Positions 14,201-25,806 of a stretch of 64,000 nt of DNA are shown here, piece after piece. Below the pieces are notes generated by a model. That model had not been told where the DNA came from and did not search any database. It worked only from the letters and a program-made list of their open reading frames with translations. Each line of letters begins with the position of its first letter. Position 1 is the first letter of the stretch. The DNA is taken from positions 1-64,000 of the forward strand of contig CAMPDV010001751.1 in the NCBI GenBank assembly GCA_946699065.1, in the 5' to 3' direction. Source of the stretch: Loxodes magnus. Lineage: Eukaryota > Ciliophora > Karyorelictea > Loxodida > Loxodidae. Made by a program: the position numbers and the translations under genes.

Positions 14201-15470
14201 TTTATTATTTTTTTACTTTTTACTTTATTTAGTTCTTTTTTTTAAATTTTGTTAAATATATAGTAAGATGCAATCTTAAACTTACGATGACTTTGAATCG
14301 AGTTTCAGCAATTTTAAATAATCAAAGAATTAAACGAGAATCTTTTTGGATCCAACGGAAAAGACAAAGACCTTAATATAAAAAATAGCGTGCTCAATGA
14401 ATAATTACTGAGATTTAAATCTTTTATTTTTATTCCGATCATATTTATTGGCAGACAAAACTCAAAGAGAATACTTCATAGTGTAAAACTTCATAATGAA
14501 TTTTTTTACTTTTAAAATCTTATTTATAGTATAATTGTGGTACTATGTGCTTCTTATCTTATTTATTTACATCCTAAATTATCTTATAGATTTTGAATTC
14601 TTTTTACACTAATTTCTTTTGTTTTTTGTAACGTTAGTTTATTTTGATTTAATTAAAAAGTCTTTTTATAAGAAAAATTTTATTTCTTTTTACACCCTTA
14701 TTTAATGATAAGTAAAATAATACATAGATATTATTTTGAAACTGCTATTTATATATACATTTTTACTTTTATTTAATCATACTTTTAATACTTTTAGCTT
14801 TAATTTTATTAAATATTTAAAAAAAAAGATTTTAGTAATTATTTCGATTAAAAAATAATATATGCACAAATTAAATTATTCAGAATATTTAGAATTTTTT
14901 ATTTATCTTTTTAATCTATAAAATATAATAATTTATCTATCTAATTTCTTATTACTATTTCATTCAAATTTTGTTAATTTATGTCTATTATTTTCTAACT
15001 TCTTAAAATCTCTATAATGCATGTTGAATTTTGGAAATCAATGATAATTGTTACTTTTTAAAAGGAGTTGCTATTTCTTTTTAGCTCTATCAATGGTGCA
15101 TAAATTACTGAAAAATTTACTTGATGACTTTTTTTATTATTTTAGCTTAGGATAAAAGTTTAACAACTTAATTTTGTTCTGCAAACCTTAATTCTTTTAG
15201 CAAGATTTATTTCTTTTTCTCGAGATTTTGGATCTTATTTTACTTACTAGAATTTTAGATAAAAACCTTTCGCTCAAAGTATCAATTATTATTATAAAAG
15301 TTCTACATTTTTTGAATTTAGCTTCTTAAGAATTGATTTATGATAAATTTTGATCTTTTTCCAAATCCGCTTAAAAGCTTATTATTTCTTATTTTTCTAT
15401 TTTTTAGTTTTTTATTAAATAATTGCAATAAAAATCACCTAAGAAATAGTTTCTCCTCTTGATAAACTTG
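14201..15470. other. AT-rich spacer after satellite
   Basis: Very A+T-rich DNA with no recognisable domain. The frame opening at ATG 14287 reads about 60 codons of a basic, tryptophan-containing peptide (phrases such as RVSAILNN and RESFWIQRKR) under the TAA/TAG=Gln, TGA=Trp code. It might be a short gene relic, but nothing about it is diagnostic. The rest shows no feature. Confidence 0.4.
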
Positions 15471-15479
15471 TTAAAAAGT

Positions 15480-17037
15480 AAAAAGAATAATCTAATTTAT
15501 ATAAATACTTAATGAGTTTAAGAAAATAGTCTCAAAAATCTTAAACATTTCCAATTAAGAAACAAATATTTAATATCTAAAAAGAAAAAATAGAATAAAT
15601 AGAATAAAAAAAGTGAAAAATAGAAAGTAAGCAAGAAAATTGATCAATAACTTGATCTAAAATACCCCTAAAGAAAAAATTATATAAAATTTAATAGTAA
15701 ACAGTAATTAAATATAAACTATTGTGAAAACAAGGTAAAACGCAAAATTTAAAAGGCTAAGGATTAAAACGACGAAAAGTTCAGAAAAAATTAAAAAAAT
15801 GAGCAGAAAAGATAGAATGCAAGATTTTTTAAATCTAGACAGCAAACATTTCTTATAGAAATGATAGGAAAAAAAGTAAGGAAGAATCTAAGAAACATGT
15901 GGATATATAGCATACACAATGAGAAAATAACTCTATAGAAACAATAAGACAAAAAAAATTTAGAAAGTAAGAGAAGCAGGTTAAAAGGTTGATAAGATAA
16001 GGAAACTTTTACATAGATCGGTAAATAAAATTGAGACAAGAAGAAAGAAGTAGATACAGAATTTAAGAAAGAAAAAACAGAAGAAATTAATTCAATATTT
16101 TTCTTGATAAGGGAAATCAAGGAAGCCTAAATGATACTTCTAAAAATATATAAAAGTGGTTCAAATAAAGAAAATATGCTTTCTGAATACTACTAAACGA
16201 AGAAAACATCTAGAAATTTATAAAATTACTGAAAAGAACTATACAAGAAAGGTGAAAGCAGATTACCAGATCATATAAAAATAAAGATTCAGATAAAAGA
16301 CATAATAAATTATATATTAGTATTGAAAAATGGAAAACTTCTTGTAAAAAACCTCTTCTCAAAAGGATTCATCTTACGAGCAATAAAATATATTTTAAGT
16401 ACTCCAATTGCTGTAATAAGAAAATTTCAACCTCCTAAGAACAGTTCAAGAACTAGAAAGAAAAATAGAGCACTTGATGTACAATTAATAAGAATAAATG
16501 AAAAATGAAAATAAATAGACAGGAAACAACAAAATAGAAGAGCTAGAGAAAAAATTCGACTAATTCGCAGAACTAACTGAAAGCATATTTTTGCAAAATA
16601 TACAGGGGAATAATCCTATGGATGTGGAGAAACAGCCTGCAATAAAAGATATTCCCTATAGGAAAATACTGCGATGCTGATACTGCAAGAGACCAGGACA
16701 CAAAGCTAGAAACTGCTTCTAATTCCAATAAAAACAGAAAGCAGAAAATTTAAAGCTATGAAGAACCATAAGTAAACTATATTGCACTGCGGAAGGAAGA
16801 ATTTATAGAAGAAAGATGTAAGCAGGGCATGAAATTCTAGAAGACGTGATTATAGCAGGACAAAGAAGAAATGAACAAATGCTTGGAATGAAGATTGATT
16901 GAAGCAAGATTACGAAAATAAAAAAGGGAGAACACAGCACAGATAGATATGTGCTTCAAGAAGAAGACCCAGAAGAAGACTGGAAATGGAAATTTTAGCA
17001 AAACTATTAAACTTTAAAAAGTGACGAACCTTATTGA
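15480..17037 (+). pseudogene. gag-like CCHC zinc-knuckle ORF (retroelement ORF1)
   Basis: Read with TAA/TAG=Gln and TGA=Trp this gives roughly 510 codons of a basic, coiled-coil-rich protein. It ends in a zinc knuckle of the form C-x2-C-x4-H-x4-C (16675-16716, containing CKRPGHKARNC) followed by an acidic tail. Such CCHC proteins bind nucleic acid and are typical of ORF1/gag of retroelements. One frameshift lies near 16490-16500: the frame ending at 16508 continues in the frame opening with ATG 16499. Four in-frame TGA codons fall at plausible Trp positions, one of them the second residue of the zinc knuckle. The 5' limit is unclear because the frame stays open without a good ATG. The tail (YCTAEGRIY) resembles that of the CCHC ORF at 29.2 kb (YCNPDGSIY), so the two are paralogues. 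The frame ends at TGA 17035 followed directly by TAG. Confidence 0.7.
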
Positions 17038-17259
17038 TAGGTGGTATCACTATAATTAATTATTATTATTATATAAATAAACTAAGTAAATGAAAGGTTA
17101 CTGAATCAGACTAAATATAAGCAGGTGGTGAAAATCTTTTGAATTTAGCAGCAAAAAAATACAGAAAATTTTACAATCGGAGAAAATACCGTAACAACTT
17201 AAAGAATCTTATATAGTGTTGTTTAAAAAAAAATGAAGCATAGAATATCCTAAGAACAA

Positions 17260-18149
17260 TAGGTCGAAATCAATTTTAATCACATTCTAAAAATCATAGA
17301 TCTTCGACTATTTAAGCAAATAAACCCTTCTTTGGTAAAATTTAGTACTAATTATTTACAGAGTAACAAATTGATCAGTTAGAAAGTAGAGATTTTTAAT
17401 TTTATTTTTCTTTATGTATCGAGGAAAGTTGTATCTTGGATTGGATCTTTGCATTTGCGCTTAAATTCTCTCATTAAATCCGATAATTGTTATCCTGCTA
17501 GATTTAATTCATAAGGTAAGAATTATAGAATATGCGCATTAAAATCACCTTGAATTAATGTCTATAATTCTTGACTAATTGTCATGTGTATAAATTGTCT
17601 TAATTCCACATAAAAAGGATTTAACTATTCCAGCTCTGTTTTGCGGGCGTGTATGCATTTATTATTGCTATCCTATTATCTCTCACAAGCATATTATTCT
17701 TCCTCCCTAAATGATTTCAGCTTGATTAATTCCAACTGCATCTCATTCTTTTATTCTTTTTATAATTTGCTCTTTTTATAGAAGGTTACTCCCTTACTGT
17801 GTTTATCTATCCTGTTTTTTTATTGCCTGATAACCAAAGATCTTTGGTATTTCGATATTTATTCACAAAAAATTTCTAAAATCGCTATTTAATCTATTTC
17901 TTTGTCTTGCAAGAATTTACTTAGTTCTATTTTGTTTGACTTGATTCCTCTTACGTTTGCTGTTCCTAATTTTAGTTGATTTAAAAATATCATACTTGCT
18001 TATGTCTGATTTATTATTTCTTTATTTTAGATTTCTTCTTTTTTGATCTAGTTTATTTTGAGTTACAAAATCCAAAATCTTCTAGCGTTTTTTGGTTTCT
18101 ATTGTGTCATGTTTTTTAATTGCATAACTGTTTTTCTCTTTTTTGGCAT
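17260..18149 (-). pseudogene. APE-type endonuclease fragment of a non-LTR retrotransposon
   Basis: On the minus strand, starting near ATG 18149, the frame gives LKLGTANVRGIKSNK (around 17938-17970), then a segment around EIDQIAILE, then NRIAIINAYTPA, then QGDFNAH (17532-17549). These are the successive blocks of the apurinic-endonuclease (exonuclease III-like) domain that opens ORF2 of non-LTR retrotransposons and nicks target DNA. The NAYTPA block lies in another frame than its flanks, so two compensating small indels are present between about 17570 and 17700. The following TTFLDTQRK segment fits the end of the domain. No reverse transcriptase follows: about 220 bp further on, sequence of the oppositely oriented CCHC ORF begins. 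This is a truncated, decayed copy. Assignment to the APE family is firm; the exact clade is not. Confidence 0.78.
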
Positions 18150-19260
18150 TATACTTTATTTGTGTTTATTCTTGGTAACGATCTTTATTCTATTAAAAAA
18201 TTTCTATTCTTCATTATATTCTTGTTTTTTCTACCTTATTTTACTACTATGTTTTACTTCATGTTTTGCATCTTCTTAAGAAAGTCCATGTTTTCTTATC
18301 TTGTTCATTTAAATGACTTTTTGCGCTGCCAAAAGATAATATTTGTCTGTGAATAGGTTCAATATAAATTGAACTTATTCTTACTTTTTATTGCTTAAAT
18401 TTACCTTTTATTATTATGCTATTTTCTCATTACTTTCACATTATTTCCTTCTTCTATATTTTCCAAATTCTCACTATTTTTAGAGGAAGCATCTTTTCTA
18501 TTTATTTATTGAAAAGTTTGCATTTAAAAATTTTCGGCCTTTTTGACTATGTCTATTATAGCTTCATTCCTTCTGCTTTATTTTGTTTGAGTCCAGATAT
18601 TTGGCATGCTTCATATTTAAAATAGTTGGATGACTGATTTTAGTAATCCATCCTTCTAAAATTACCTCCCTTGAGATTTTTTTAATTCTCTTCATTACGT
18701 AGCTCTAATTATGTGGATATATTTCCATTCACTCACTTTTTTTATTTTAAAATTTGTATATCTGTCTGCTTTATTGCTCCAAAATGCTATAGATCCAACT
18801 CTATTTAACTCAAACAAGTGCCTATATCGAATTTCCAATGTAATGGATAATTCTTAATGATATCTTAAAACTATTAGAACTTTCTTTTTTCAGCGAGTTT
18901 AGATTACATCTTTTATTGTCCTTCTTTTATTTAGGCGAATTCTCGATTGATTATTATTATTGAAAAGATATTGATAATTCTACAAGGAAGCAGTGTAATT
19001 ATTTTAATGCACTATTCGTATTTTCTTCTTAAATATTAGAGAAATTACTTAATTACTTCATCTTTTTGCATATCTCCTATTTTAAAAAATAATTTTTTTA
19101 TTTTACTTTAGATATATATTTAAATTAACAACTCCTATGCTTTATGAATGGATATTTTATGTACTATCTATCAAAAGCCCGCTTTTGAATTGGGAGTGAT
19201 TATTTCAAGAATTCAAGAGTTTTCCTGGCTGTTGTTAAGCTCCTCCTATGCCATTTTTTT
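18150..19260 (-). pseudogene. probable upstream part of the same retroelement (ORF1-like)
   Basis: Minus-strand frames upstream of the endonuclease read as basic, Gln/Lys-rich protein under the altered code, for example phrases SLTTARKTLEFLKQ, DIIKNYPLHWKFDIG and EDAKHEVKHSSKIRQ. At least two frame changes separate the pieces. No zinc knuckle was seen. Position directly upstream of an APE domain suggests the first ORF of a non-LTR element or the 5' part of ORF2, but no motif proves it. The standard-code plus-strand ORFs in this stretch (18058-18625, 19148-19339) are the antisense of these frames. Confidence 0.4.
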
Positions 19261-20800
19261 TATCCAGCAACTCCTTACTTCTTTTTCCTACATACACAAA
19301 TTATGGGAATATTTAAAAAATTTAATTATTGTAGTTTGATCTTTTTATTACTTCATAATATTAGCTTTTACACATCCATGAGTGCTTATCCAAATAGTCC
19401 TCAACTAAATTTTGGCGGCACGTTGGTAATCGAGAGACTATTTCAAAATTGTATAGCTATCTAAATATTTTAATATTTATCATTTATATCTTTATTGATC
19501 TTATAATATTGCTTGACATTCTATTAATTAATGATATTATTATTATAATAAAAATAGAGATCAATTTAATTTTGTGATTTTTTAGTTATTCAGCCTCATC
19601 CTCATCCTCACACCCTACCAGAAAAATATCTTACTATATAATAAAAAAAGTCTATAAAGTATTTATAATTCTGCATTATAGTATTCATATTTATAATTTC
19701 CAGTGTTTTTAATTGTATATCTTTTTTAATACTTAAACTTAGAATTAATCTTGCATTATCCTATGCATTCACTCTACTTAAGAAGATAATTAAGAATTAA
19801 GAATATATCTTTTCATCAATCTATTATTTCTATCCCTAAAATTTAGTTTTTTACTATTTATTTGAGTTAATTGGTGTATTTAAGTTTCAAATAAGAGATA
19901 ATGTAAAAAAGCCCTTTCTTGATGACCCTTTAATAGTTAAGGTACTTTCATTATCATACTTACTTAATGTTCTCAGATATGATTGAATGACTAAAAGAAT
20001 GAAAAGTTAATAAGAAAGTAGAGTTAAGTATTGTAATAGCAGTAAAGTCTTATGATTTACTTTCTAATATTAAATTATGATTTAGTTACTTTATTTTTAA
20101 TTAACTCTCTGCATTGTAATATTTAAAATTCTCTTAGTGTTATCTAGTTAAGATAGAAATAATAGTATGTGGTTTAAGGGAATTATGATTTTTTTTAATA
20201 TGGGGATTAAAATGGAAGAATTGGATGATTGGTTGCTATTTAAGATAATGATCGATTAGTGCATTTGCTGATATAGGAGTCTAAGGAGTTTTTATTAATA
20301 TTTAGTTGTTAACTAAGCCTAATAACTATTTTATAGCTCTAATATGGCTGCTAGATCTTTATCTCATAACAAAGTTATTAATCCTTTAGAAACATATGCT
20401 AGCAACCAAAATAATAATGAGAAATATAAATTTTTCAATAATATTACTCAATATGATTGCTAGACATTAAGTATAACTAAATTCTCAAGGATGACTTTCA
20501 TCATTTTATTTACGCTTTGATAAATAAAATTATCTATAGTTTCCTCATAAATTATTGGTCTATTTAAAGGCAAAATTCAAAATTTACTAGAACAAAATTA
20601 TATAAAATGAAATGTAAAAATAAAAATATCTCAAGTACAAAAAATTTAGTTTAATTGCTTTAATAAAACATTAGTCAGATATCCATTTTATATTTTTAAA
20701 TAAAAAAGAATACTAATTTCCTAAATTTCCTTAACCAATTTTATATTCAAATAACTAATTATAAACTTCACATCTTTATATTTCTTATAAATATAATCAA
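19261..20800. other. intergenic AT-rich DNA
   Basis: I find no motif, RNA or convincing ORF here. A short less AT-rich patch near 19405-19440 stands out only by composition. Confidence 0.4.
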
Positions 20801-20801
20801 A

Positions 20802-21388
20802 ATGTCTTCTCAGCCATTGACTTCTGTTGACGAAGAAGCTTAAAGCCAATAGTAGTAGACTAATAAACGTCCTACAATAAGTTGATTATAAGTACTTAAA
20901 ATCATATTCTCAGTTGTACTGATACTTGTGAATGCTGTTTCAAGATACTAAGTATCGTAGTTCTTTCTTATAACTATAAGTGCTTTACTGTAACTTTTGA
21001 TTATTGGAATTATTATGAAAATTACGAAGATGTGACAAATAAAATAAGGTCTTGGCTTATCGTATTTTTCATACTCAACGCTCTACAATAGATTAGTTTA
21101 CTATGTCTATGGTTCAATAAACGATTGTCTTTATGAACCTTTTTACTAGTCATCTTTTTGTTTGATAGTGGATTTATCCTTGGATGGACAAGCTATGGGT
21201 TAAATTTAAGATATTCTGGCGATTTTATGGAATGCACGAATAATGAAGTACTAAAACTTTTCAATTCTGCCTTGTGAATTTAACTTATAACAGAATTAAT
21301 TCTTTCTTTTGGTGTCTGCATTTCTAGGATTTGGTTCCGAAATTTAATTTGGTTATGAGAAGATAATGGAAACAAAAAATTTCTTTAA
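20802..21388 (+). CDS. small multi-pass membrane protein, unknown family
   Basis: The start ATG 20802 opens a hydrophilic, Gln-rich N-terminus (SSQPLTSVDEE, then Gln residues encoded by TAA, CAA and TAG). A first membrane segment follows (VLKIIFSVVLIL). The rest is in the -1 frame: an extracellular-looking stretch (YKCFTVTFDYWNYY), then hydrophobic segments SWLIVFFILNAL, WTFLLVIFLFDSGFILG and IQLITELILSFGVCI, and a short charged tail. Four TGA codons fall at Trp-like positions inside or next to membrane segments. The frame change near 20930-20950 can be explained either by an indel or by removal of a 17-nt GT...AG segment, 20929-20945, which joins the frames cleanly inside the first membrane segment. 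The first TAA after the tail (21386) is taken as the end, but this is uncertain. Function unknown. Confidence 0.6.
20929..20945 (+). other. candidate 17-nt intron
   Basis: The segment gtgaatgctgtttcaag starts with GT, ends with AG and, if removed, restores one frame through the first membrane segment of the surrounding gene. Some ciliates have introns of about 15-17 nt, so this is reasonable. A simple 1- or 2-nt indel in a decaying gene explains it equally well. Confidence 0.3.
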
Positions 21389-21840
21389 ATTTCATTTAAA
21401 TCTAATGATAGTTTATTATTATTAACTTAATGGAAAAATAGCAACAAAATCTATCATTTAATTTCCCTGTCTTCTTTTATTGTATTCACAAATGAAATTT
21501 AAAAGTCATTGAATTTGTAAACATTAACAATAAATATCAAACAATTATCATAATTTTGCTACATTACTCCATGATTTTTTATAATATACTTTATCAAAAA
21601 ACTGTTTTTTTAAAGTTTGACGAACACTTAGATTTTTAATAGACCAAAAGTAATATGGAAAAATAAAATAATAAAGAAAATGTGTGTGTAATTTATAATT
21701 CATATAGAAGCATCAATAAATGTATTGAAAGATTTTCCTTATGAGTTAAACTGAAACTTTCCAATACAAATTTGGGGAAACCAGCCATTTTTGGATAATA
21801 CTACTAATATATCTTTTGTGCAACTACACTTATCCCTGTA
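21389..21840. other. intergenic AT-rich DNA
   Basis: Low-complexity A+T-rich sequence between the membrane-protein gene and the hairpin cluster. No feature seen. Confidence 0.4.
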
Positions 21841-22110
21841 TTAGTAGGGTATGGGAAAGATATTACTCGACCGTACCCCATAGAACACATATCATAGCCT
21901 ATATATTTCCTACGTCTTGTGGATAAGTACACTGGTAAAGCTACGATTATCTTGTGGAGTCAAATCTATCCTGCAGGTAGCTGAGTTAGACTATATAGGA
22001 TTGCGCTAGCATGAACACTAGCGTCCAATCCGTCATTGCAGACATATTTCTGCTCAAGATTATTGGCTAACATTTAATGGCTGCATACATCCATTAAACT
22101 GACTCTCAAA
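21840..22110 (+). ncRNA. candidate structured non-coding RNA
   Basis: This stretch is clearly richer in G+C than its surroundings and holds three good hairpins. GGGTATGG (21847-21854) pairs with CCGTACCC (21871-21878) including one pair that is U-G on the plus strand and A-C on the minus strand, which favours plus-strand transcription. GGATTG-CGCTAG (21998-22009) pairs with CTAGCG (22018-22023) and CAATCC (22026-22031) around an 8-nt loop with a 2-nt bulge. TTTAATGG (22073-22080) pairs with CCATTAAA (22091-22098). I could not match it to tRNA, snRNA, SRP, RNase P/MRP or telomerase RNA motifs from memory. The exact ends are unknown. Confidence 0.5.
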
Positions 22111-22436
22111 CTATTACTCTTTAGGAATTGAACTACCAATGCTATTATAATGGTTAATTACAGTATTTACAGTTAATATTTGATATAGAAGGACCAATAA
22201 ATGTAATATAGAGGATTTAATATATGCAATTTTCCTGCTCAGGCATTTAATTTATTTTCCAATCTGAGTGTTTTATATTCACTAGAAAGATTACTATCTA
22301 CCATTTCAATCGTTTTTAAATTTATAAAAACGAATGAGATTAAAATAGTAAAGTCCTTAATGAACAGAAATGTATTAGAACATAAGCAATTAGAAATCAA
22401 TAACCTATAAACATTTCTTACCATTCATCTAAAAAC

Positions 22437-22730
22437 GTTCTAACTAATAGAACCTGAACTTTAGAATTTTTCCTTAGTGTTTGTCTTAATAACACTAAAG
22501 GATTCGGGATTACTAAAAAATCCTTACGAATAGCTTGGAAACAGCAAATTATATGAACATTTAACTAAGAAAAAAATGTCGAGAAAGACTAGTTAATTCT
22601 TAGCCATCGTATTTAAACTGAAACTAGGAATTTTAACGCAAATAACCAAATGAAGTTTTTATAACTTACTCGTAGTTGAATCAACTTAAAAGTCGATAAA
22701 TATTCACAGTCTCTAGAATCAAGAGACTGA
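22437..22730 (+). other. second group of hairpins
   Basis: GTTCT (22437-22441) can pair with AGAAC (22449-22453). CCTTAGTGTT (22472-22481) can pair with AACACTAAAGG (22491-22501) with one bulged A. CAGTCTCT (22707-22714) pairs perfectly with AGAGACTG (22722-22729). They lie a few hundred bases downstream of the structured-RNA candidate and may belong to the same transcript or to a second one. The standard-code minus ORF at 22239-22424 lies between the two groups and shows no protein character. Confidence 0.35.
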
Positions 22731-22917
22731 CTGTGGATAAAATTGAATACAGATCTAGGACTCTGAAGACTGTGGATATGCTTAATATACTAGCTTAAGA
22801 GATTGGCATTAGAGATTTCTTAGAGATTAGAAATAGAAATTTAGCAAAATAAGTAAATTTATTAGTTAAAAGGGAATATGTAGACTATGCTATATACAGC
22901 AACAATTACTAAAAGAC

Positions 22918-23343
22918 ATGCAAAACCCTTTGTTCAAGCCCCAAAATTTGCATCTTTCAACTAGAAGCACTTTTAGAGTTTACGTAAAGGATGAAAATTG
23001 AACTCGAAAAAACAATGGCAATCACTACAATGAATTGATAAAGAGTCCCAGAATAACTTAATCACCAAGGAAAAATATATAACAGTTCAGATAAAATAAA
23101 AGCTAAAAAGATTTATTTTGGCGAAAAGGATGTCAGGAATATCTAAAGAATTCATATTAGTTTTGTATGAATTCGTCTAATCAATCAATAGTGAATCATT
23201 TGAAGTTCAGATATACTTTCTACAATTCGAATCCGAAGTAGGAAGACAAGGAAGAAGTGCTGAGAATTCAAATAGCCTAAATTAACCATACTCTTGGTGA
23301 TAAATTGCTTCTCTGTAGATTTTTAAAGAAGCATGAAACTTAG
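22918..23343 (+). CDS. unrecognised basic protein ORF
   Basis: ATG 22918 opens a frame of about 141 codons under the altered code, ending provisionally at TAG 23341. The predicted protein starts MQNPLFKPQNLHLS, contains RSTFRVYVKDENWTRKNN with TGA at the Trp, and continues with Lys/Asn/Gln-rich sequence (DLFWRKGCQEYLKN, EDKEEVLRIQ). The balanced residue use and a slight rise in G+C suggest real coding sequence, now or in the past. No known domain was seen. The end is arbitrary because downstream codons also read through. Confidence 0.35.
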
Positions 23344-24385
23344 CCATATTCTAGACTTAAGATTCACTTATTTTCTTTTTCTATTTTTATTATTAATTCT
23401 AGTGATAAGGTAAAGTTAAAAGCTTAAGACAGGAAAGGGGTAAAAGAATGAAGCTAAATAGTTTTAGCTTAAATATAAAATCTTATATAGAAAATAAAGT
23501 TAAAGTGAGATCAATGTATATAGCTTGTATTTATATAGCCTTATTAATTAAGCATTACTTATTTGAATATTAACTGTAGAATATTCAAATAGAAAATTCA
23601 AGTTCTTAAACTAAATACTTGCAAAACGAATTCAAATACAGTGCAAAATTAGCAATAAGAAGGATATAAATTTGAAGGATAGCCTTTATATCTAGTATCT
23701 AGTAGCAATACAAGAATAAAGAAAGAAAATACAAATACACTTAATGCAACAGTCGTAATTTTTCATGCAATATTAAATATAAAAAACAAATCTATTAAAA
23801 AAATGGAATTGAAGAGCAATTATAATAATTAGAAAATAAAATCCACATCTATCGCTTAATTCTTCTATTTAGGTAATTAAATATTCAACTAGAGATAAAA
23901 TAGTAAATAATTAGCTACATTCAACTCTAATTTCTAGAATCATTTACTTATCACATTCAAAAAAATAAGACATAAAACAACTCTCTGCTACGACAGTTCA
24001 ACAACTTACTACCATAAAGATTATTTATTGTAAATAATGGAAACGGAATAGGAGTTAGAAGTAGCTTGCCTTCTAATAAGACTGCTCTTAAATAAACTGT
24101 AGGGAAAAATTTAAAATTCAATGAAGAGGTATACTTAATTCCTTAATTTCTAGTAGCTATTTAAAAGTCTAATTCTAGGACTGTGAAGAGGAAAGAATAT
24201 TATCTTAAAGAAATCAACAAGATTGTCTCGTTTTAACCATAGTAAATTATACCTAGAAAATAGATTTTCAAACAGAGGCAAAAAGCTTAGTAATGCCCTT
24301 TATCTGGTAGATAGTTAAAAAATACCTTTGTAATTATCAAGGCAACTTAGCTAAGTACTTAATTTAACATCTTTTTTTAGATATA
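23344..24385. other. intergenic AT-rich DNA
   Basis: No recognisable gene or structured element. A few short frames of basic peptides are open but show no motif. Confidence 0.4.
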
Positions 24386-24389
24386 ATGA

Positions 24390-25770
24390 AATCACCAAAG
24401 AAGCAGAAATATCAAATTCCAAAAATAATGAAAAGGAAACAAGTCTCTAACGAATTCCGAAGAAGTATAAAGAAGTTAAGTAGAATATAATTACTTTGAG
24501 AATATACTAGAGAGTATAAAGGAAAGCTAAGAGGAAATAAGAGCTACTCCAATATAGACTGCCAAAGAAGAGAATAACAGTGAGGAAATCAAGCAGCTGT
24601 CTTAAATTACATTCAATAAACTAGGCTTTCAGAGCTAATTACATAGGAAAGCAGAAAATAACATCAGCCGCTTAGGTTCAGAGTGAAATCTACATCATTA
24701 ATTTCCATCTTTTACTTCTGATACCAGTTTCAGGTCTTTTCTTATTCCATAAATAACAAAAATGTCTCCTATCAAATACAACAAATTAAATCTAAGCAAA
24801 GTATTTTGTTCAAAATTAGAAGAAGATAATAAAAGAAAAAATAATCCAGGAATATACAATATGAGGCAGTTAAATTTTGCTCAGAACAATGAAGTAGAGA
24901 AAGAAAAACCAGCTGATAAATAAGTTATATAAGCTGATTCTAAATCCTTCAGCAATTTTACAGGGAGAAAAATCTCACTAAATAACTACTGCCTAGGGAA
25001 ATTAATTGGACGTGGTGCTTATGCGTCTCTGATTTATGGAAAAAACAAGTACAGTGAACAAAAAGTGGCTATAAAAGTATATGAAAAGTTTAAGCTTATG
25101 GATACACATATAATGAAATCAGTAAATGAGAAATTTTAGTACTACAAAAGCTAAGGTATCCTAACATAGCGAAGCTATAAGAGGTAGTTAGTTAAAATAA
25201 GCAAATAATCTGGTAACTAAATATATGGATGGACCTGAATTGTATACATTTCTCAAAAAAAAACTAAACGCAGATTCCAGAAGAAACCGCAAAAATGATA
25301 ATTAAATAGCTACTATAAGCTCTGGATTATTGCTATGATTTAAACATTGCGCATAGAGATATTAAACTAGGAAATTTTCTGCTTTAGAACAATAAATCGG
25401 ATTATTAGTTAGGCGTCAAGCTTATTAACTTTGGCTTTTCAACAAAAATTCCACCTGGTTAGAAGGTAGAAATGTTTTGATGCCCTTTTAGTTATATGTC
25501 ACCTTAAGTAATTGGTGATAAAGAGCATAGCGGCTTACAAGAATATATTTGAGCGATTAGAGTACTTATTTTTGTCACCTTTAATGGATTTTATCCTTTC
25601 AGAGGAAAAACGGCAAAGAGCTTTACAGTTAGATTATCAAAGGTGATTTTACATTAGGAGAATAATTGATCGAAATTTCAAAGGCTATTATAAATAGAAT
25701 GCTTGTATTAAACTCTAGAGAACGACCGAATGTCAAGAAAATACTAAAAAATCCTTGATTAACTTCAGCA
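24390..25770 (+). pseudogene. Ser/Thr protein kinase pseudogene (CAMK/AMPK-like)
   Basis: An acidic N-terminal region (SEEVQRSQVEYNYFENILE) runs in frame into ATG 24762 and the kinase domain. The nucleotide loop GKLIGRGAYAS, the ATP-binding lysine in QKVAIKVYEK, the catalytic loop HRDIKLGNFLL, the activation segment (INFGFS, with Asn replacing Asp of the usual DFG), SYMSPQV and NGFYPF are all readable, and the domain ends near RERPNVKKILKNP. At least four single-base frame changes occur, near 25130, 25210, 25260 and 25630. With DFG lost, the gene is very probably dead. TGA stands at two positions where this family has a nearly invariant Trp: the I-W-A after the APE-like motif and the N-P-W near the end. 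A third TGA, next to the altered GTP site, is not clearly Trp. The order of motifs makes the family certain; the subfamily is a guess from spacing. Confidence 0.88.
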
Positions 25771-25806
25771 CTTTCTGAAGTTAAAATCATATGATATTCA
25801 TCTATC

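Noticed and set aside
15791-16120. 109-codon standard-code ORF on the minus strand
   Set aside because: It is the antisense of the CCHC ORF, whose plus-strand frame shows domain structure; its own Phe/Leu/Ser-rich sequence is what antisense of Lys/Glu/Gln-rich coding DNA gives.
18058-18625. Three overlapping plus-strand standard-code ORFs
   Set aside because: They are hydrophobic antisense shadows of the minus-strand retroelement frames.
21960-22035. tRNA gene in the hairpin region
   Set aside because: A D-loop-like tagctgagttaga was noticed, but no cloverleaf, T-loop or anticodon arm can be drawn around it.
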